Shown one piece after another: positions 32,910 to 41,208 of a stretch of 64,000 nt of DNA. Position numbers and translations under genes: made by a program. Every line of letters begins with the position of its first letter. Position 1 is the stretch's first letter. A model generated the notes under the pieces. It was not told the DNA's origin. It did not search any database and saw only the letters and a list, made by a program, of their open reading frames with translations. The DNA comes from Myxococcales bacterium. Lineage in GTDB: Bacteria; Myxococcota; Polyangia; Nannocystales; Nannocystaceae. The stretch lies in contig JAEUJW010000011.1 in assembly GCA_016793465.1 (NCBI GenBank), positions 49,141 to 113,140 of the forward strand. Reading direction: 5' to 3'.

Positions 32910-33737
32910 TCAGAACCAGGCGCCGACGTGAGGCGCGAGGGCGGCGACGATGGCGGCGTGGTGGGGGCCGTGGCTGACGAGCAGGCCGTGGTCGTTGGTG
33001 ATGTGGTTCGGGTCGTAGGCGATGGCGACGCCGCGGACGTCGGTGGCGACGCCGCCGGCGGCCAGCAGCACGGCATGCGGGGCGCACACGTCCCACAGCG
33101 AGGTGCCGCGCGAGGGGTGGACGTAGAGGTCGGCGAGGCCGCGGGCCACGGCCGTGGTCTTGACGCCGGTCGAGCCGACGCGGAGGTTGCGCTCGGGCGG
33201 GATGGCCAGCGCGCGCATGACGTCGAGGATCTTCGGCGACGCGTGGCTCTTGCTGCTGACCAGGAGGAGCGCGGACAGGTCGCGGTCGCTCGGGCGCAGG
33301 GGGGCGGCGGCCCCGGACTGCTCGAGCTGCGCGTGGGATTCACCCGCCCAGCGCAGCCCCCAGGCGAGGCGTCCGGCCCCCGCCTCGTGGACCACGCCGA
33401 GGACCGGGTCGCCGTCGACGCACAGGCCGATCTGCACCGCCCACTCGGGCTCGCCGCGGGCGTACTCGCTGGTGCCGTCGATGGGGTCGACGTACCAGCA
33501 GCGCGCGCGCCCGCGGAGCTCGGCGCCCGACTCCTCGGCGACGATGTCGTCGTCGGGGAACGCGGCCCGCAGGGCCGTGACGATGCGGGCGTTGACCTCG
33601 GTGTCGGCGCGGGTGACCGGGCCGGCGTGGTCGGGCTTCTCGCGGGTCTGGAGGTCACCTGTCTGATAGGACAGGGCGAGGGCGCCGCACTCGCGGGCGA
33701 GGGCGAGGGCGAGGTCTCGTTCACGGTCGAGGCGCAT
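32910..33737 (-). CDS. Inositol monophosphatase-family phosphatase
   Basis: 275 residues from ATG 33737; the longer frame upstream is basic and unlikely. Metal-binding motifs are intact: EESG, WYVDPIDGTSEYARG, and WDVCAPHAVLLAAGG near the C-terminus. The family includes myo-inositol-1-phosphatase and the CysQ-type 3'(2'),5'-bisphosphate nucleotidase. The YVDPIDGTSEYA variant suggests the CysQ-like side, but the choice is not certain. A strong palindrome copy (33657-33676) encodes ALSYQTG in the N-terminal helix. Confidence 0.88.
   Translation of the reverse strand: MRLDRERDLALALARECGALALSYQTGDLQTREKPDHAGPVTRADTEVNARIVTALRAAFPDDDIVAEESGAELRGRARCWYVDPIDGTSEYARGEPEWAVQIGLCVDGDPVLGVVHEAGAGRLAWGLRWAGESHAQLEQSGAAAPLRPSDRDLSALLLVSSKSHASPKILDVMRALAIPPERNLRVGSTGVKTTAVARGLADLYVHPSRGTSLWDVCAPHAVLLAAGGVATDVRGVAIAYDPNHITNDHGLLVSHGPHHAAIVAALAPHVGAWF
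33657..33676 (-). repeat. Dispersed palindrome copy in the phosphatase gene
   Basis: The coding strand reads CCCTGTCCTATCAGACAGGT. It is translated A-L-S-Y-Q-T-G, the common frame. Confidence 0.65.
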
Positions 33738-34030
33738 GCGGCCGCAAGGGTGCGCCCGACGGCCGGTCCGGCCCGGCCGGGCGGCTGCGCGACAGGAGAG
33801 AGATCTCGCACGGGCCACTTTCGCTGGAGGTCGGCGGGAGACACTCTTCATACGCGGTCGTGTGCGGATAACAGGTGTTAACTCGGCGATAGACCTGCGC
33901 TTCTTGAGGAGCGCTTGAATTTGCAGGAACAACTTACGTACGCTGAATGAACCGCGTTCTAGTGAGTATGAGCGGGTTGACGGACAACCGTGGACATCCG
34001 TCCGAACCGGACATGTGTTACCCCTGAGGA
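33738..34030. promoter_or_regulatory. Divergent promoter region with operator-like palindrome upstream of tetR
   Basis: The 293-bp gap contains an unusually AT-rich part (about 33890-33960). It has TTGACG at 33977 and, at 33996-34016, ATCCGTCCGAACCGGACATGT, with a perfect GTCCG-AAC-CGGAC core (34000-34012) and direct GGACAT repeats on both sides. The core resembles the dispersed palindrome and is also well placed for TetR autoregulation, 14 nt before the ATG. Confidence 0.45.
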
Positions 34031-34654
34031 ATGTCACGCATCCAACGGGCAGGCCTACGACAAGGGATCATTCAAACAAGCCTCGAGATCGGGAGCGAAC
34101 TCGGCGAGGAAGGGCTGACGATGCGCGGCATCGCGGCGCGCCTCGGAGTCAGCGCCACCGCGCTCTACCAGCACTTCGAGAGCAAGGCGTCGATCCTCCG
34201 CGAGATCCGCATCTACGGCGCCGAGCTGCTGCAGGCCGAGGTGATCGACAAGGCCGCGTCGCACGGCGAGCCGGCGGAGCGACTGGCCGCCGCGGCGCAC
34301 CTGTACGTGCAGTTCGCGCGCACGCACAAGTGGCTGTACTCGGTGATGATGGAGCACGCGCAGCTCGACTGGGCCGCCATGGCGCCCGAGGAGCTCGAGC
34401 TCATGCTTCGACCCCTGCGCGTGTTCCAGGACTGGCTACGCGAGGGCGCCGAGCGCGGGAGCTGGCGCCGCGGCGTGCACGTCGAGAGCGCGGCGTTCCG
34501 CCTGTGGCTGTCGATGCACGGGCTGTGCTCGATGCTCAACTCGGGCCGCATCGACGAGAAGCACCCGGCGTTCCCGTTCGCCGATCAGGAGACGTTCATC
34601 GGCCACTTCATCGCCGACACCGTCGACACCCTGCGCGCCGAGACGGCCGCCTGA
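34031..34654 (+). CDS. TetR/AcrR-family transcriptional regulator
   Basis: 207 residues preceded by GAGGA. The HTH (about 10-55) is typical: LTMRGIAARLGVSATALYQHFESKASIL. The ligand domain has the WHG-type pattern (LWLSMHGLCSMLNSGR) seen in one TetR subgroup. It probably represses itself and perhaps the divergent phosphatase gene through the palindrome at 33996-34016. The ligand is unknown. A strong hairpin follows the stop. Confidence 0.9.
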   Translation: MSRIQRAGLRQGIIQTSLEIGSELGEEGLTMRGIAARLGVSATALYQHFESKASILREIRIYGAELLQAEVIDKAASHGEPAERLAAAAHLYVQFARTHKWLYSVMMEHAQLDWAAMAPEELELMLRPLRVFQDWLREGAERGSWRRGVHVESAAFRLWLSMHGLCSMLNSGRIDEKHPAFPFADQETFIGHFIADTVDTLRAETAA

Positions 34655-34666
34655 TTATCTTGACTG

Positions 34667-34709
34667 CCGGAGCGCGGCCCGCCTGCCCCCCGGCGGCGCC
34701 GCGCTCCGG
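34667..34709. terminator. Bidirectional terminator hairpin between tetR and DJ-1 genes
   Basis: CCGGAGCGCGGC (34667-34678) pairs perfectly with GCCGCGCTCCGG (34698-34709) around a 19-nt loop. Flanking TTGAC/TCAA extends the stem with a small bulge. It lies between two convergent genes. Confidence 0.7.
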
Positions 34710-34753
34710 TCAATTGCCGGGGCTGCTTGCGCCGCACCGCCGATCGGCGGCGT

Positions 34754-35356
34754 TCAGCCGCGGATGAGCACGAGGCCGCGCTCGACCTCGGCGGCGCGCG
34801 GGTCACCCATCAGCTTGCGCACGAGGGTCAGGGCGAACACGAAGGAGGTGCCGGGGCCCTGGCTGGTCACGAGGTTGCCGTCCTCGACGACGGGGGCCTG
34901 CACGAGCTTGCCGTACATGGCGATGCGCGAGGCGACCGAGGGGTGGCAGGCCATCGACTTGCCGGCGAACACCTGGTGCGAGACGAACGCGAGCGGGGCG
35001 GCGCAGATGGCGGCGACCAGCTTGCCCTCGCCGGCCTGCTTCTTGATGCGATCGCCGACGAGCTCGGAGGCGGCGAGGCGGCGGGCACCCTCGGCGCCGC
35101 CGGGCAGGATGACGACGTCGAAGCTGCCGGTGACCTGGGCGAGCGCGGCGTCGGGGAGGATGCGGACCTTGCGGCTGAGGGGCACCGGGGCGTCGCCGTT
35201 GAGGCCGGCGAGCACGGTCTCGATGCCGGCGCGGCGGAGGATGTCGACGATGATCACCGTCTCGGCCTCCTCGGCGCCCTCGGCCATGATCACCAGGGCG
35301 CGCGGGATGGTCGTCTCGACCTCCTCGACCTCCCCCAGGATGTCGTCGCTGCTCAT
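34754..35356 (-). CDS. DJ-1/PfpI family protein
   Basis: 200 residues. The nucleophilic elbow Cys118 is in VAAICAAPLAF, and the conserved Glu29 that polarises it is in GAEEAET. The fold pattern LVIMAEGAEEAETV and VVILPGG is that of the DJ-1/ThiJ group. A 17-residue acidic N-terminal extension precedes the fold. GAAGGAG lies upstream of the ATG. Activities assigned to relatives include glyoxalase, deglycase and chaperone; none can be chosen here. Confidence 0.9.
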   Translation of the reverse strand: MSSDDILGEVEEVETTIPRALVIMAEGAEEAETVIIVDILRRAGIETVLAGLNGDAPVPLSRKVRILPDAALAQVTGSFDVVILPGGAEGARRLAASELVGDRIKKQAGEGKLVAAICAAPLAFVSHQVFAGKSMACHPSVASRIAMYGKLVQAPVVEDGNLVTSQGPGTSFVFALTLVRKLMGDPRAAEVERGLVLIRG

Positions 35357-35385
35357 GTCGCTCCTTCGCCCGAAGCTCGCGGCTG

Positions 35386-35400
35386 CCTGCGGACCGCAGG
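35386..35400. promoter_or_regulatory. Perfect palindrome CCTGCGG-A-CCGCAGG
   Basis: 7-bp arms with a single central base, 30-44 bp upstream of the DJ-1 start. Possible operator. Confidence 0.35.
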
Positions 35401-35494
35401 GCGGCCGAGAGACCGGGCGCGCCAGCTTAACCGATCCTGTCGGCCGGGAGCGAGACCCGCCGCGGTTCGCCCGCGCGCGCCGCTGAAACGGTGT

Positions 35495-36205
35495 TCAGGC
35501 GGCCGGCGCGGGCCGCGTGCGGGTGGTGCGGAACTCGATCGCGTCGCGGTGCTCGGGCACGTGCACGACGCGCTGCACGAAGATGCCCGGGAGGTGGACG
35601 GCGTCGGGGTCGATGCCGCCGACGGGCACGAGCTCGTCGACCTCGGCGATGGTGACGCGCCCGGCCATGGCCGCCAGCGGGTTGAAGTTGCGGGCCGTGC
35701 GGTAGAACTGCAGGTTGCCGAGCGCGTCGCCGCGGGCGGCCCGGACGATCGCGAAGTCGGGGCGCAGGGCCGTCTCGAGCACGTGCGGGCGGCCGTCGAA
35801 GTCGCGCACGTGCTTGCCCTCGGCGACCACGGTGCCGGCGCCGGTCGGGGTGTAGAAGGCGGCGATGCCGGCGCCGCCGGCCCGCAGGCGCTCGGCGAGG
35901 GTGCCCTGGGGGTTCAACTCGACGGCGACCTCGCCGGCCAGCATCTGCGTCTCGAGGTCGGGGTTGCCGCCGACGAAGCTGCACACGACGCGGGCGACCT
36001 GGCGCTGCTGCAGGAGGACGGCGAGGCCCTGGCCCTGGTTGCCGCAGTTGTTGGAGACGATGGTGAGGGCCCGGACGCCCCGCGCCGCGATCGCGGCGAT
36101 GCAGGCCTCCGGGTTGCCGCACAGGCCGAACCCGCCGACCGCGATCGAGGCGCCGTCGGCGAGGTCGTGCAGGGCCTCGGCTGCGCTGGTGTACAGCTTC
36201 GACAT
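35495..36205 (-). CDS. scoA: 3-oxoacid CoA-transferase, A subunit (unpaired)
   Basis: 236 residues from ATG 36205, the normal length for the alpha subunit. GGFGLCGNPE and the FVGGNPDLETQMLAGE region are characteristic of SCOT/ScoA/AtoD. The catalytic Glu of this enzyme class is on the B subunit, normally encoded immediately downstream. Here the next genes are DJ-1 (minus strand) and the divergent lipase, so no B subunit is present. Either scoB is elsewhere or the gene is a remnant that has kept its reading frame. Confidence 0.88.
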   Translation of the reverse strand: MSKLYTSAAEALHDLADGASIAVGGFGLCGNPEACIAAIAARGVRALTIVSNNCGNQGQGLAVLLQQRQVARVVCSFVGGNPDLETQMLAGEVAVELNPQGTLAERLRAGGAGIAAFYTPTGAGTVVAEGKHVRDFDGRPHVLETALRPDFAIVRAARGDALGNLQFYRTARNFNPLAAMAGRVTIAEVDELVPVGGIDPDAVHLPGIFVQRVVHVPEHRDAIEFRTTRTRPAPAA

Positions 36206-36256
36206 GGCCGGCGTTGTAGCGGATCCCAAGGCCCTCGGCTATCGTCGGCCGCCGCC

Positions 36257-37681
36257 ATGCTCGCCCCCGCACGGATCGCCCTCGCCGCCCTGGTCCTCGT
36301 CGCGTGCGGCGATCCGGCCGCGCCGGCGGGCGAGGCCGGCGGCGGCGAGACGACGTCGGAGGGATCTTCGGGTGCGCCCACCAGCGCGGGCGAGGGCGCC
36401 GGCGGGACCACGGCGGGCGCGGCGGAGACCGGCGGGGAGGGCACGGCCGGGGCGACGCTGGGCACCACCGGCGAGGCGACGACCGGGGCGATCGGCTGCG
36501 ACGCCGAGGCGGTGGTCGAGCGCGGGTTCTTCGCCGAGGCGACGGCGCCGAAGGGCGTCGTGCTGGCGGCCTGCGGCGAGGACCGGTGGTACTTCGCGGC
36601 GCCGAGCGAGAGCACCGTCGAGGTGACGCTGACGCGGACCGACGGGCAGCCGCTGACCGCGGCGATCGTGTACCCCGACGAGCCGCCCGGCGAGGTGTGG
36701 ACGGCGGGGCTGACGGCGCCGCTCAGCAGCGACGAGCTGCCGGCGAGCGTGGTGTTCCCGGTGCCGCGCTCGGGCGAGTTCGCCGTCCACGTCGACGGGC
36801 TCGCGGACGAGCTGCCGGCGACCTACGACCTGGCGATCCGCTGCGTGCTGGGCTGCGAGCGCGAGACGACGCGCTTCCCGATCGTGCTCGTGCACGGCTG
36901 GACCGGCTGGGACGCGGTCGGGCCGCTGACGTATTTTTACGGCGTGGCCGACGAGCTGGCGGCGCTGGGTTATCCGCTGCACGTGGTCCAGCTCGACCCG
37001 TACAACCACAGCAACGTCCGCGCGGGGCAGCTCGCGGATCAGCTCGACGACGTGCTGCCGGTGTGGCGCGCGCGCAAGGTCGACCTGATCGGGCACAGCC
37101 AGGGCGGGATCGACAGCCGCGCGGCGATCTCGACGTATGGGTACGGCGATCGCGTGTCGGCGCTGATCACCATCGGCAGCCCGCACCGCGGCACCTTCAT
37201 CGCCGACGCGGGCCTCGGGCTGGCGCCGGGCCCGGTCGAGGACGTCGCCGGGCTGTTATTGAACTTCCTCGGGGCCGTGACGGCGCAGGAGAAGTCGGAC
37301 GCGATCGCGTCGTTCGAGTCGCTGAGCGAGGCGCACATGGTCGGCACGTTCAACCCGGCCAACCCGGACGACCCGCGCGTGCAGTACGTCTCGTACACCG
37401 GGCGCACGTGCGGCGCGCTCGACTTCCTCGACCCGCGCATGGACTGCCAGGACCTGGTCGACCCGCTGATCGGCTGGAGCTACGACATCCTGAAGTCGTT
37501 CCGCGGGGCCAACGACGGGCTCGTGACCGTCGAGAGCGCGAAGTGGGGCGAGTACCGCGGCGAGATGATCGCCGACCACATCGACGAGGTCGGGCAGGTG
37601 CTCGGCGTGACCGACCTGAAGTTCGACCACCTCGAGTTCTACCGCGACCGAGCCCGCGAGCTGGCCGGCGAAGAGCACTGA
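36257..37681 (+). CDS. Lipoprotein triacylglycerol lipase / esterase (alpha/beta hydrolase)
   Basis: 474 residues. Lipobox LVLVAC, Gly/Thr/Ser linker, a beta domain (about 80-200), then an alpha/beta hydrolase. VLVHGWTGWD forms the oxyanion region, GHSQGG holds Ser281, NDGLV the acidic residue, and DHLEFY the His. The Cys pair around GALDFLDPRMD is like that of family I bacterial lipases. It is likely exposed at the cell surface and acts on lipids of prey or environment. The next gene starts 1 nt after its stop. Confidence 0.87.
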   Translation: MLAPARIALAALVLVACGDPAAPAGEAGGGETTSEGSSGAPTSAGEGAGGTTAGAAETGGEGTAGATLGTTGEATTGAIGCDAEAVVERGFFAEATAPKGVVLAACGEDRWYFAAPSESTVEVTLTRTDGQPLTAAIVYPDEPPGEVWTAGLTAPLSSDELPASVVFPVPRSGEFAVHVDGLADELPATYDLAIRCVLGCERETTRFPIVLVHGWTGWDAVGPLTYFYGVADELAALGYPLHVVQLDPYNHSNVRAGQLADQLDDVLPVWRARKVDLIGHSQGGIDSRAAISTYGYGDRVSALITIGSPHRGTFIADAGLGLAPGPVEDVAGLLLNFLGAVTAQEKSDAIASFESLSEAHMVGTFNPANPDDPRVQYVSYTGRTCGALDFLDPRMDCQDLVDPLIGWSYDILKSFRGANDGLVTVESAKWGEYRGEMIADHIDEVGQVLGVTDLKFDHLEFYRDRARELAGEEH

Positions 37682-37682
37682 C

Positions 37683-39665
37683 GTGGCGGCGCCGAGGCTG
37701 TCCGACGAGCACGCGGCCCGCCTCGCGCGCGGCGAGCACGAGGCCGTGGCGGCCGAGCTGGCGGGCGCGGACCAACCGGCGGCGGCGGGCTGGGTGCTCG
37801 AGCAGATCTGGGACTTCGTGGCGGCGTTCGCCCAGCACGCGGCGGCGGGCGCGGTGCACGACGCGCTGCGCTGCGCGCTCGAGGCGGGTCGGCCCGACCT
37901 GCTCGACCAGGCGCTGGCGGCGGTGCTGCGCGCGGGGCCCGAGGACCGCAAGACCGCCGTGGCGACGCTGACGCGGCGCGGGCGGCACGCCGAGGCGGCG
38001 CGGCTGCTGGCGGCCGACGACGATCCGACGGCCCGCGCCGACGCGCTGGTGCGGGCGGGCGATCGCCTCGGCGCGGCGCGGCTGCTGGCCGAGGCGGGGC
38101 GCGCCCAGGCGGCGCTGGTGGCGTTGGGTCCGCTGCCCGAGGCGCACGCGCCGACGCTGGCGCTGGCGGCCCGGCTGGCCTGGGACCTGGGCGACGCGGA
38201 CAGCTGCGTGCGGCACGCGCAGGCGGCCATGCGGGCGATCGACCGCGAGCTCCGCCGGCCGCCGCCCGAGCCGTCGGCGCCGCCGCGGGCCGCCGCCGAG
38301 CCGCGCGGTCGACCGCCGCTGACGATCGCCTCGGCGAGCCGCCCGGGCCCGCCGCCGCCGCCGCCGCCGCGCGAGATCCGGGGCACGATCGGCGACCACA
38401 AGGATCTGTCCGAAGGGCCAGGTCCTCGCGACGAGGCGCTGCGCCGCGAGGTCACGCGCACGCTGGCGCACGGGCTCGCGGCGCTCGGCCACGATCTGGC
38501 GGCCGCGCTGGCGCTGCAGGGCACCGGCGAGGGTCCGGCGACGCTGGCCCTGCCGGGCCGCTACCGCGTGCGGCGGGCCCTGCCGGCGGCCTTCGCGGGC
38601 GCGGCCTACGAGGGCGTCGACCGCGTGAGCCAGCAGGAGGTCGAGGTCCACCTGCTGCTGGCGGAGGTGCACGACACCGCGGGCGACGCGGGCGCGGTGC
38701 AGACGGCGCTGGCGGCGTTCGAGCGCCGCTGCGAGGCGGCCCAGGCGCTCGGGCACCCGGCGATCCGGCCGGTGCTGCGCTTCGATCGCGAGGCGGGCCT
38801 GCTGCTGCTGCCGCACGCCGACGGGCCGCCGCTGCGCACGCTGATCCGCCCGCCGGGCATGCCGCTGACGCGGGCGCGGGCGCTGGTGGCGTTCCTGCTC
38901 GACGGGCTGGCGGCGGCGCACGCCCGCGGGATCGTGCACGGCTCGCTGCTGCCGGCGCAGATCGTGTGCGACGCGGCCGGGCGCCCGCTGCTCGGGCCGT
39001 TCGGCGCCGACGAGATCGCCGGGCTGGTGGCCACGCGCACGGGGGCGCTCGAGGAGCTGCTGACGGTCACGGCGCCCGAGCTGCGCGTCGGCGGGGCGGC
39101 GACCGCCGCGAGCGACGTCTACGGGGCGGCGGCGCTGTTCGTGGCCCTGCGCACCGGGCGGCTCGGCGGCGGGCAGCTGGCGCCGGCCGAGCAGGCGCTG
39201 GTGGCCGACGCGCTGGCCGAGGACCCGGCGCAGCGGCCCGACGCGGCGACCCTGCACGACCGCCTGCGCGTGCGCGTGGCCGACGTGCGCGAGCTCGCCG
39301 ACGCGGCCCTGTTCGACCTGTCCGAAGCGCCAGGTGTGACGGCGCCGACCGGACCCGCGGGCGGGCCGACGGTCGCCGCGGCGAGCACCTGGACCGACGC
39401 GGACCTCGACGCGCTGCTCGCCGGCGAGGCCCCGCGCCTGCAGCCGGTGCTCGACCGCCACGGCCGCAAGCTCGTGCTCGCGGGCTGGCCGGAGGGCTGC
39501 CGGCGCCTGGCCGACGACGCCGACGATCGCCCGCTGCGCCCGCTGCTCGCCGAGCTGCCGCCCGCGGTGCAAGCGGCGGTGCAGGCCCACCTGCGCCCGA
39601 GCTCGTGGGTCTACACGCCGGGCGGCGAGTGGATGCTCGGGCTCGACGACCTGCTGACGCGCTGA
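37683..39665 (+). CDS. Pseudokinase-like protein with helical-repeat N-terminus
   Basis: 660 residues from GTG. Residues 1-200 are Ala-rich helical repeats resembling TPR/HEAT. A Pro-rich linker and a degenerate protein-kinase fold (about 280-540) follow. The catalytic loop is HGSLLPAQI, without the HRD Asp, and DFG is replaced by GPFGADE, so phosphotransfer is unlikely. The last 100 residues repeat a domain of unknown kind ending WMLGLDDLLTR. It probably acts as a scaffold or nucleotide-sensing adaptor. Two strong in-frame palindrome copies encode DLSEGPG and DLSEAPG, one in each linker. Confidence 0.8.
   Translation: MAAPRLSDEHAARLARGEHEAVAAELAGADQPAAAGWVLEQIWDFVAAFAQHAAAGAVHDALRCALEAGRPDLLDQALAAVLRAGPEDRKTAVATLTRRGRHAEAARLLAADDDPTARADALVRAGDRLGAARLLAEAGRAQAALVALGPLPEAHAPTLALAARLAWDLGDADSCVRHAQAAMRAIDRELRRPPPEPSAPPRAAAEPRGRPPLTIASASRPGPPPPPPPREIRGTIGDHKDLSEGPGPRDEALRREVTRTLAHGLAALGHDLAAALALQGTGEGPATLALPGRYRVRRALPAAFAGAAYEGVDRVSQQEVEVHLLLAEVHDTAGDAGAVQTALAAFERRCEAAQALGHPAIRPVLRFDREAGLLLLPHADGPPLRTLIRPPGMPLTRARALVAFLLDGLAAAHARGIVHGSLLPAQIVCDAAGRPLLGPFGADEIAGLVATRTGALEELLTVTAPELRVGGAATAASDVYGAAALFVALRTGRLGGGQLAPAEQALVADALAEDPAQRPDAATLHDRLRVRVADVRELADAALFDLSEAPGVTAPTGPAGGPTVAAASTWTDADLDALLAGEAPRLQPVLDRHGRKLVLAGWPEGCRRLADDADDRPLRPLLAELPPAVQAAVQAHLRPSSWVYTPGGEWMLGLDDLLTR
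38404..38423 (+). repeat. Dispersed palindrome copy 1 in the pseudokinase gene
   Basis: ATCTGTCCGAAGGGCCAGGT has three mismatches to the consensus. It is read as D-L-S-E-G-P-G in an interdomain linker. Confidence 0.75.
39316..39335 (+). repeat. Dispersed palindrome copy 2 in the pseudokinase gene
   Basis: ACCTGTCCGAAGCGCCAGGT has three mismatches to the consensus. It is read as D-L-S-E-A-P-G at the end of the kinase fold. Confidence 0.75.
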
Positions 39666-39678
39666 TCGGCGGCCGCGC

Positions 39679-39708
39679 TTGACGCTGGAGGGCCGCGCGC
39701 GATATAGC
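39679..39708 (+). promoter_or_regulatory. Putative promoter of the TfoX-like gene
   Basis: TTGACG (39679-39684), 18 nt, TATAGC (39703-39708). The start codon is 24 nt further, with GAGGAG-like bases (acgaggag) between, so this transcript would have a short leader. Confidence 0.5.
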
Positions 39709-39732
39709 GCACGGGCACGAGGAGCCGCGCGC

Positions 39733-40173
39733 ATGGCCACGTTTCCCCACTTGAACGAGCTCGTCGAGGACGCCACGCGGGGGCTGCCGGGCGTCGCCAG
39801 GAAGCGCATGTTCGGGTGCGACGCTTACTTCGTGCACGACACCATCTTCGCGCTGATCTGGAAGGACGGGCGGATCGGGCTGAAGCTGCGCGAGCCGGCG
39901 GCGTACGCCGAGCTCATGGCGCTCGAGGGCTCCGAGCCGTGGGTCCCGGGCGCGGCGAGGATGTCGAGCTGGGTGCTGGTGCCCGAGGAGTTCCACGACG
40001 ACCTCGAGGCGCTGACGCCGTGGGCGCGGCGCGCCTACCAGCAGAGCCGCGCCGAGCCGGCGGCGAGCACGACCAGGAAGGTGGCGAAGGCGACGAAGAC
40101 AGCGGCGAAGGCCACAGCGGCGCAGGCGACCAGGCGCGGCGCCCGGACGGCGAGACGCTCTCCGTCGACCTGA
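39733..40173 (+). CDS. TfoX N-terminal domain protein with histone-H1-like tail
   Basis: 146 residues. Residues 5-105 match the TfoX_N fold (KRMFGCDAYFVHDTIFALIW). The last 35 residues are Lys/Ala/Thr/Arg-rich (KVAKATKTAAKATAAQATRR), like H1 or AlgP tails, and should bind nucleic acid nonspecifically. TfoX regulates competence in Gammaproteobacteria, but many TfoX_N proteins have other or unknown roles. It is convergent with uppP. Confidence 0.82.
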   Translation: MATFPHLNELVEDATRGLPGVARKRMFGCDAYFVHDTIFALIWKDGRIGLKLREPAAYAELMALEGSEPWVPGAARMSSWVLVPEEFHDDLEALTPWARRAYQQSRAEPAASTTRKVAKATKTAAKATAAQATRRGARTARRSPST

Positions 40174-40286
40174 GGACCGACGAGTCTCGCGCGGCGTTCG
40201 CGGCGGGCGCCCCGGTCCGCGAGCCTTGTCGCTCGGCCCGGCGAGGATGCGCCGATCTACGGCGACCTGCCCACGCGCGGGCGGGG

Positions 40287-40301
40287 CGTCACGCCGTGAC
40301 G
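40287..40301. terminator. Hairpin CGTCACG-C-CGTGACG between convergent genes
   Basis: Perfect 7-bp arms 9-23 nt past the uppP stop. There is no clear T-run. It could terminate the frzS-hflX-uppP transcript. Confidence 0.4.
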
Positions 40302-40309
40302 TCGCGGGG

Positions 40310-41206
40310 TCAGCCCCACACGACCACGGCCAGCCCGAGCGCCACCAGGTAGGGCACGAACGGCACCAGGCCGACGCGCACGATCAGGGCCACGAGCACG
40401 CGCAGGGTCAGCGTGCCGACGACGAAGCTGACCACGAAGCCGACCGCGAACGCCAGCGGGTCGACCGCCGCGGGCGCGCCGTGCTCGAGCATGTCGAGCG
40501 TCTCCTTCAGCGAGGCGCCGAGGATCGCCGGGATAGACAGCAGGAACGAGAAGCGGGCCGCGGGCAGGCGGCCGAGCCCGAGCGCGAGCGCGGCGGCGAT
40601 GGTCGAGCCGCTGCGCGAGATGCCGGGCAGGATGGCGACCAGCTGCGACAGGCCGATGACCATGGCCTGCCACGGGGTCGGCACGGCGCGGCTGGTGCGG
40701 TCGGCGCGGCGGTGGGAGAACGCGAGCAGGGCCGCGGTCACGAGGAAGCCGGCGCCGACCCAGCGCGGCGTGGCCTCGGCGGTGAGCACCATGCCCTCGA
40801 CCTGCGGCATGAGGGCGAAGGCCAGCGGCAGGGTGCCGAGCACCAGGGCCATCAGCAGGGCGGGGGCCTCGTGCGGGGCGGTCGGCGGCGGTCCGCCGGG
40901 CGGGCCCGCGGGCCGCGGCGAGCTGTCCGGGAGGACAGGTTCGACGAGCGTGCGGGCGCGGGCGCCGGGCCGGGCGATCGCGCGCACGATCGCCGCGAGG
41001 TCGCGGCGGTAGAACAGCAGCACCGCCAGCAGCGTGCCGGCGTGCACGACGATGCTGAACGTGTGGCCGGCCGACGAGGGGTCGACGCCGAACCACCGCT
41101 GGGCCAGCGCGAGGTGGCCCGACGACGAGATCGGCAGGAACTCGGCCACGCCCTGGAGCGCGCCGAGGAGGGTGGCGAGGCCGGGGGTGAGGCCGGGGTC
41201 CGCCAC
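40310..41206 (-). CDS. uppP: Undecaprenyl-diphosphatase (BacA/UppP)
   Basis: 298 residues from GTG 41206, 2 nt past the hflX stop. Family motifs LQGVAEFLPISSSGHL and LPGISRSGSTI are intact, with eight or so membrane helices. The enzyme dephosphorylates undecaprenyl diphosphate to recycle the peptidoglycan lipid carrier. A Pro-rich cytoplasmic loop (about 95-120, PRPAGPPGGPPPTAP) is longer than usual and carries a palindrome copy (40921-40940). It is last in the frzS-like/hflX/uppP operon. Confidence 0.93.
   Translation of the reverse strand: MADPGLTPGLATLLGALQGVAEFLPISSSGHLALAQRWFGVDPSSAGHTFSIVVHAGTLLAVLLFYRRDLAAIVRAIARPGARARTLVEPVLPDSSPRPAGPPGGPPPTAPHEAPALLMALVLGTLPLAFALMPQVEGMVLTAEATPRWVGAGFLVTAALLAFSHRRADRTSRAVPTPWQAMVIGLSQLVAILPGISRSGSTIAAALALGLGRLPAARFSFLLSIPAILGASLKETLDMLEHGAPAAVDPLAFAVGFVVSFVVGTLTLRVLVALIVRVGLVPFVPYLVALGLAVVVWG
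40921..40940 (+). repeat. Dispersed palindrome copy in uppP
   Basis: AGCTGTCCGGGAGGACAGGT has intact arms. It is antisense to the gene and outside the common frame, read as E-P-V-L-P-D-S. Confidence 0.6.
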
Positions 41207-41208
41207 GC

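Noticed and set aside
33996..34016. LexA (SOS) box near tetR because of the CGAAC core
   Set aside because: The site lacks the GTTC/GAAC arrangement and spacing of known LexA boxes, and no SOS gene adjoins it.
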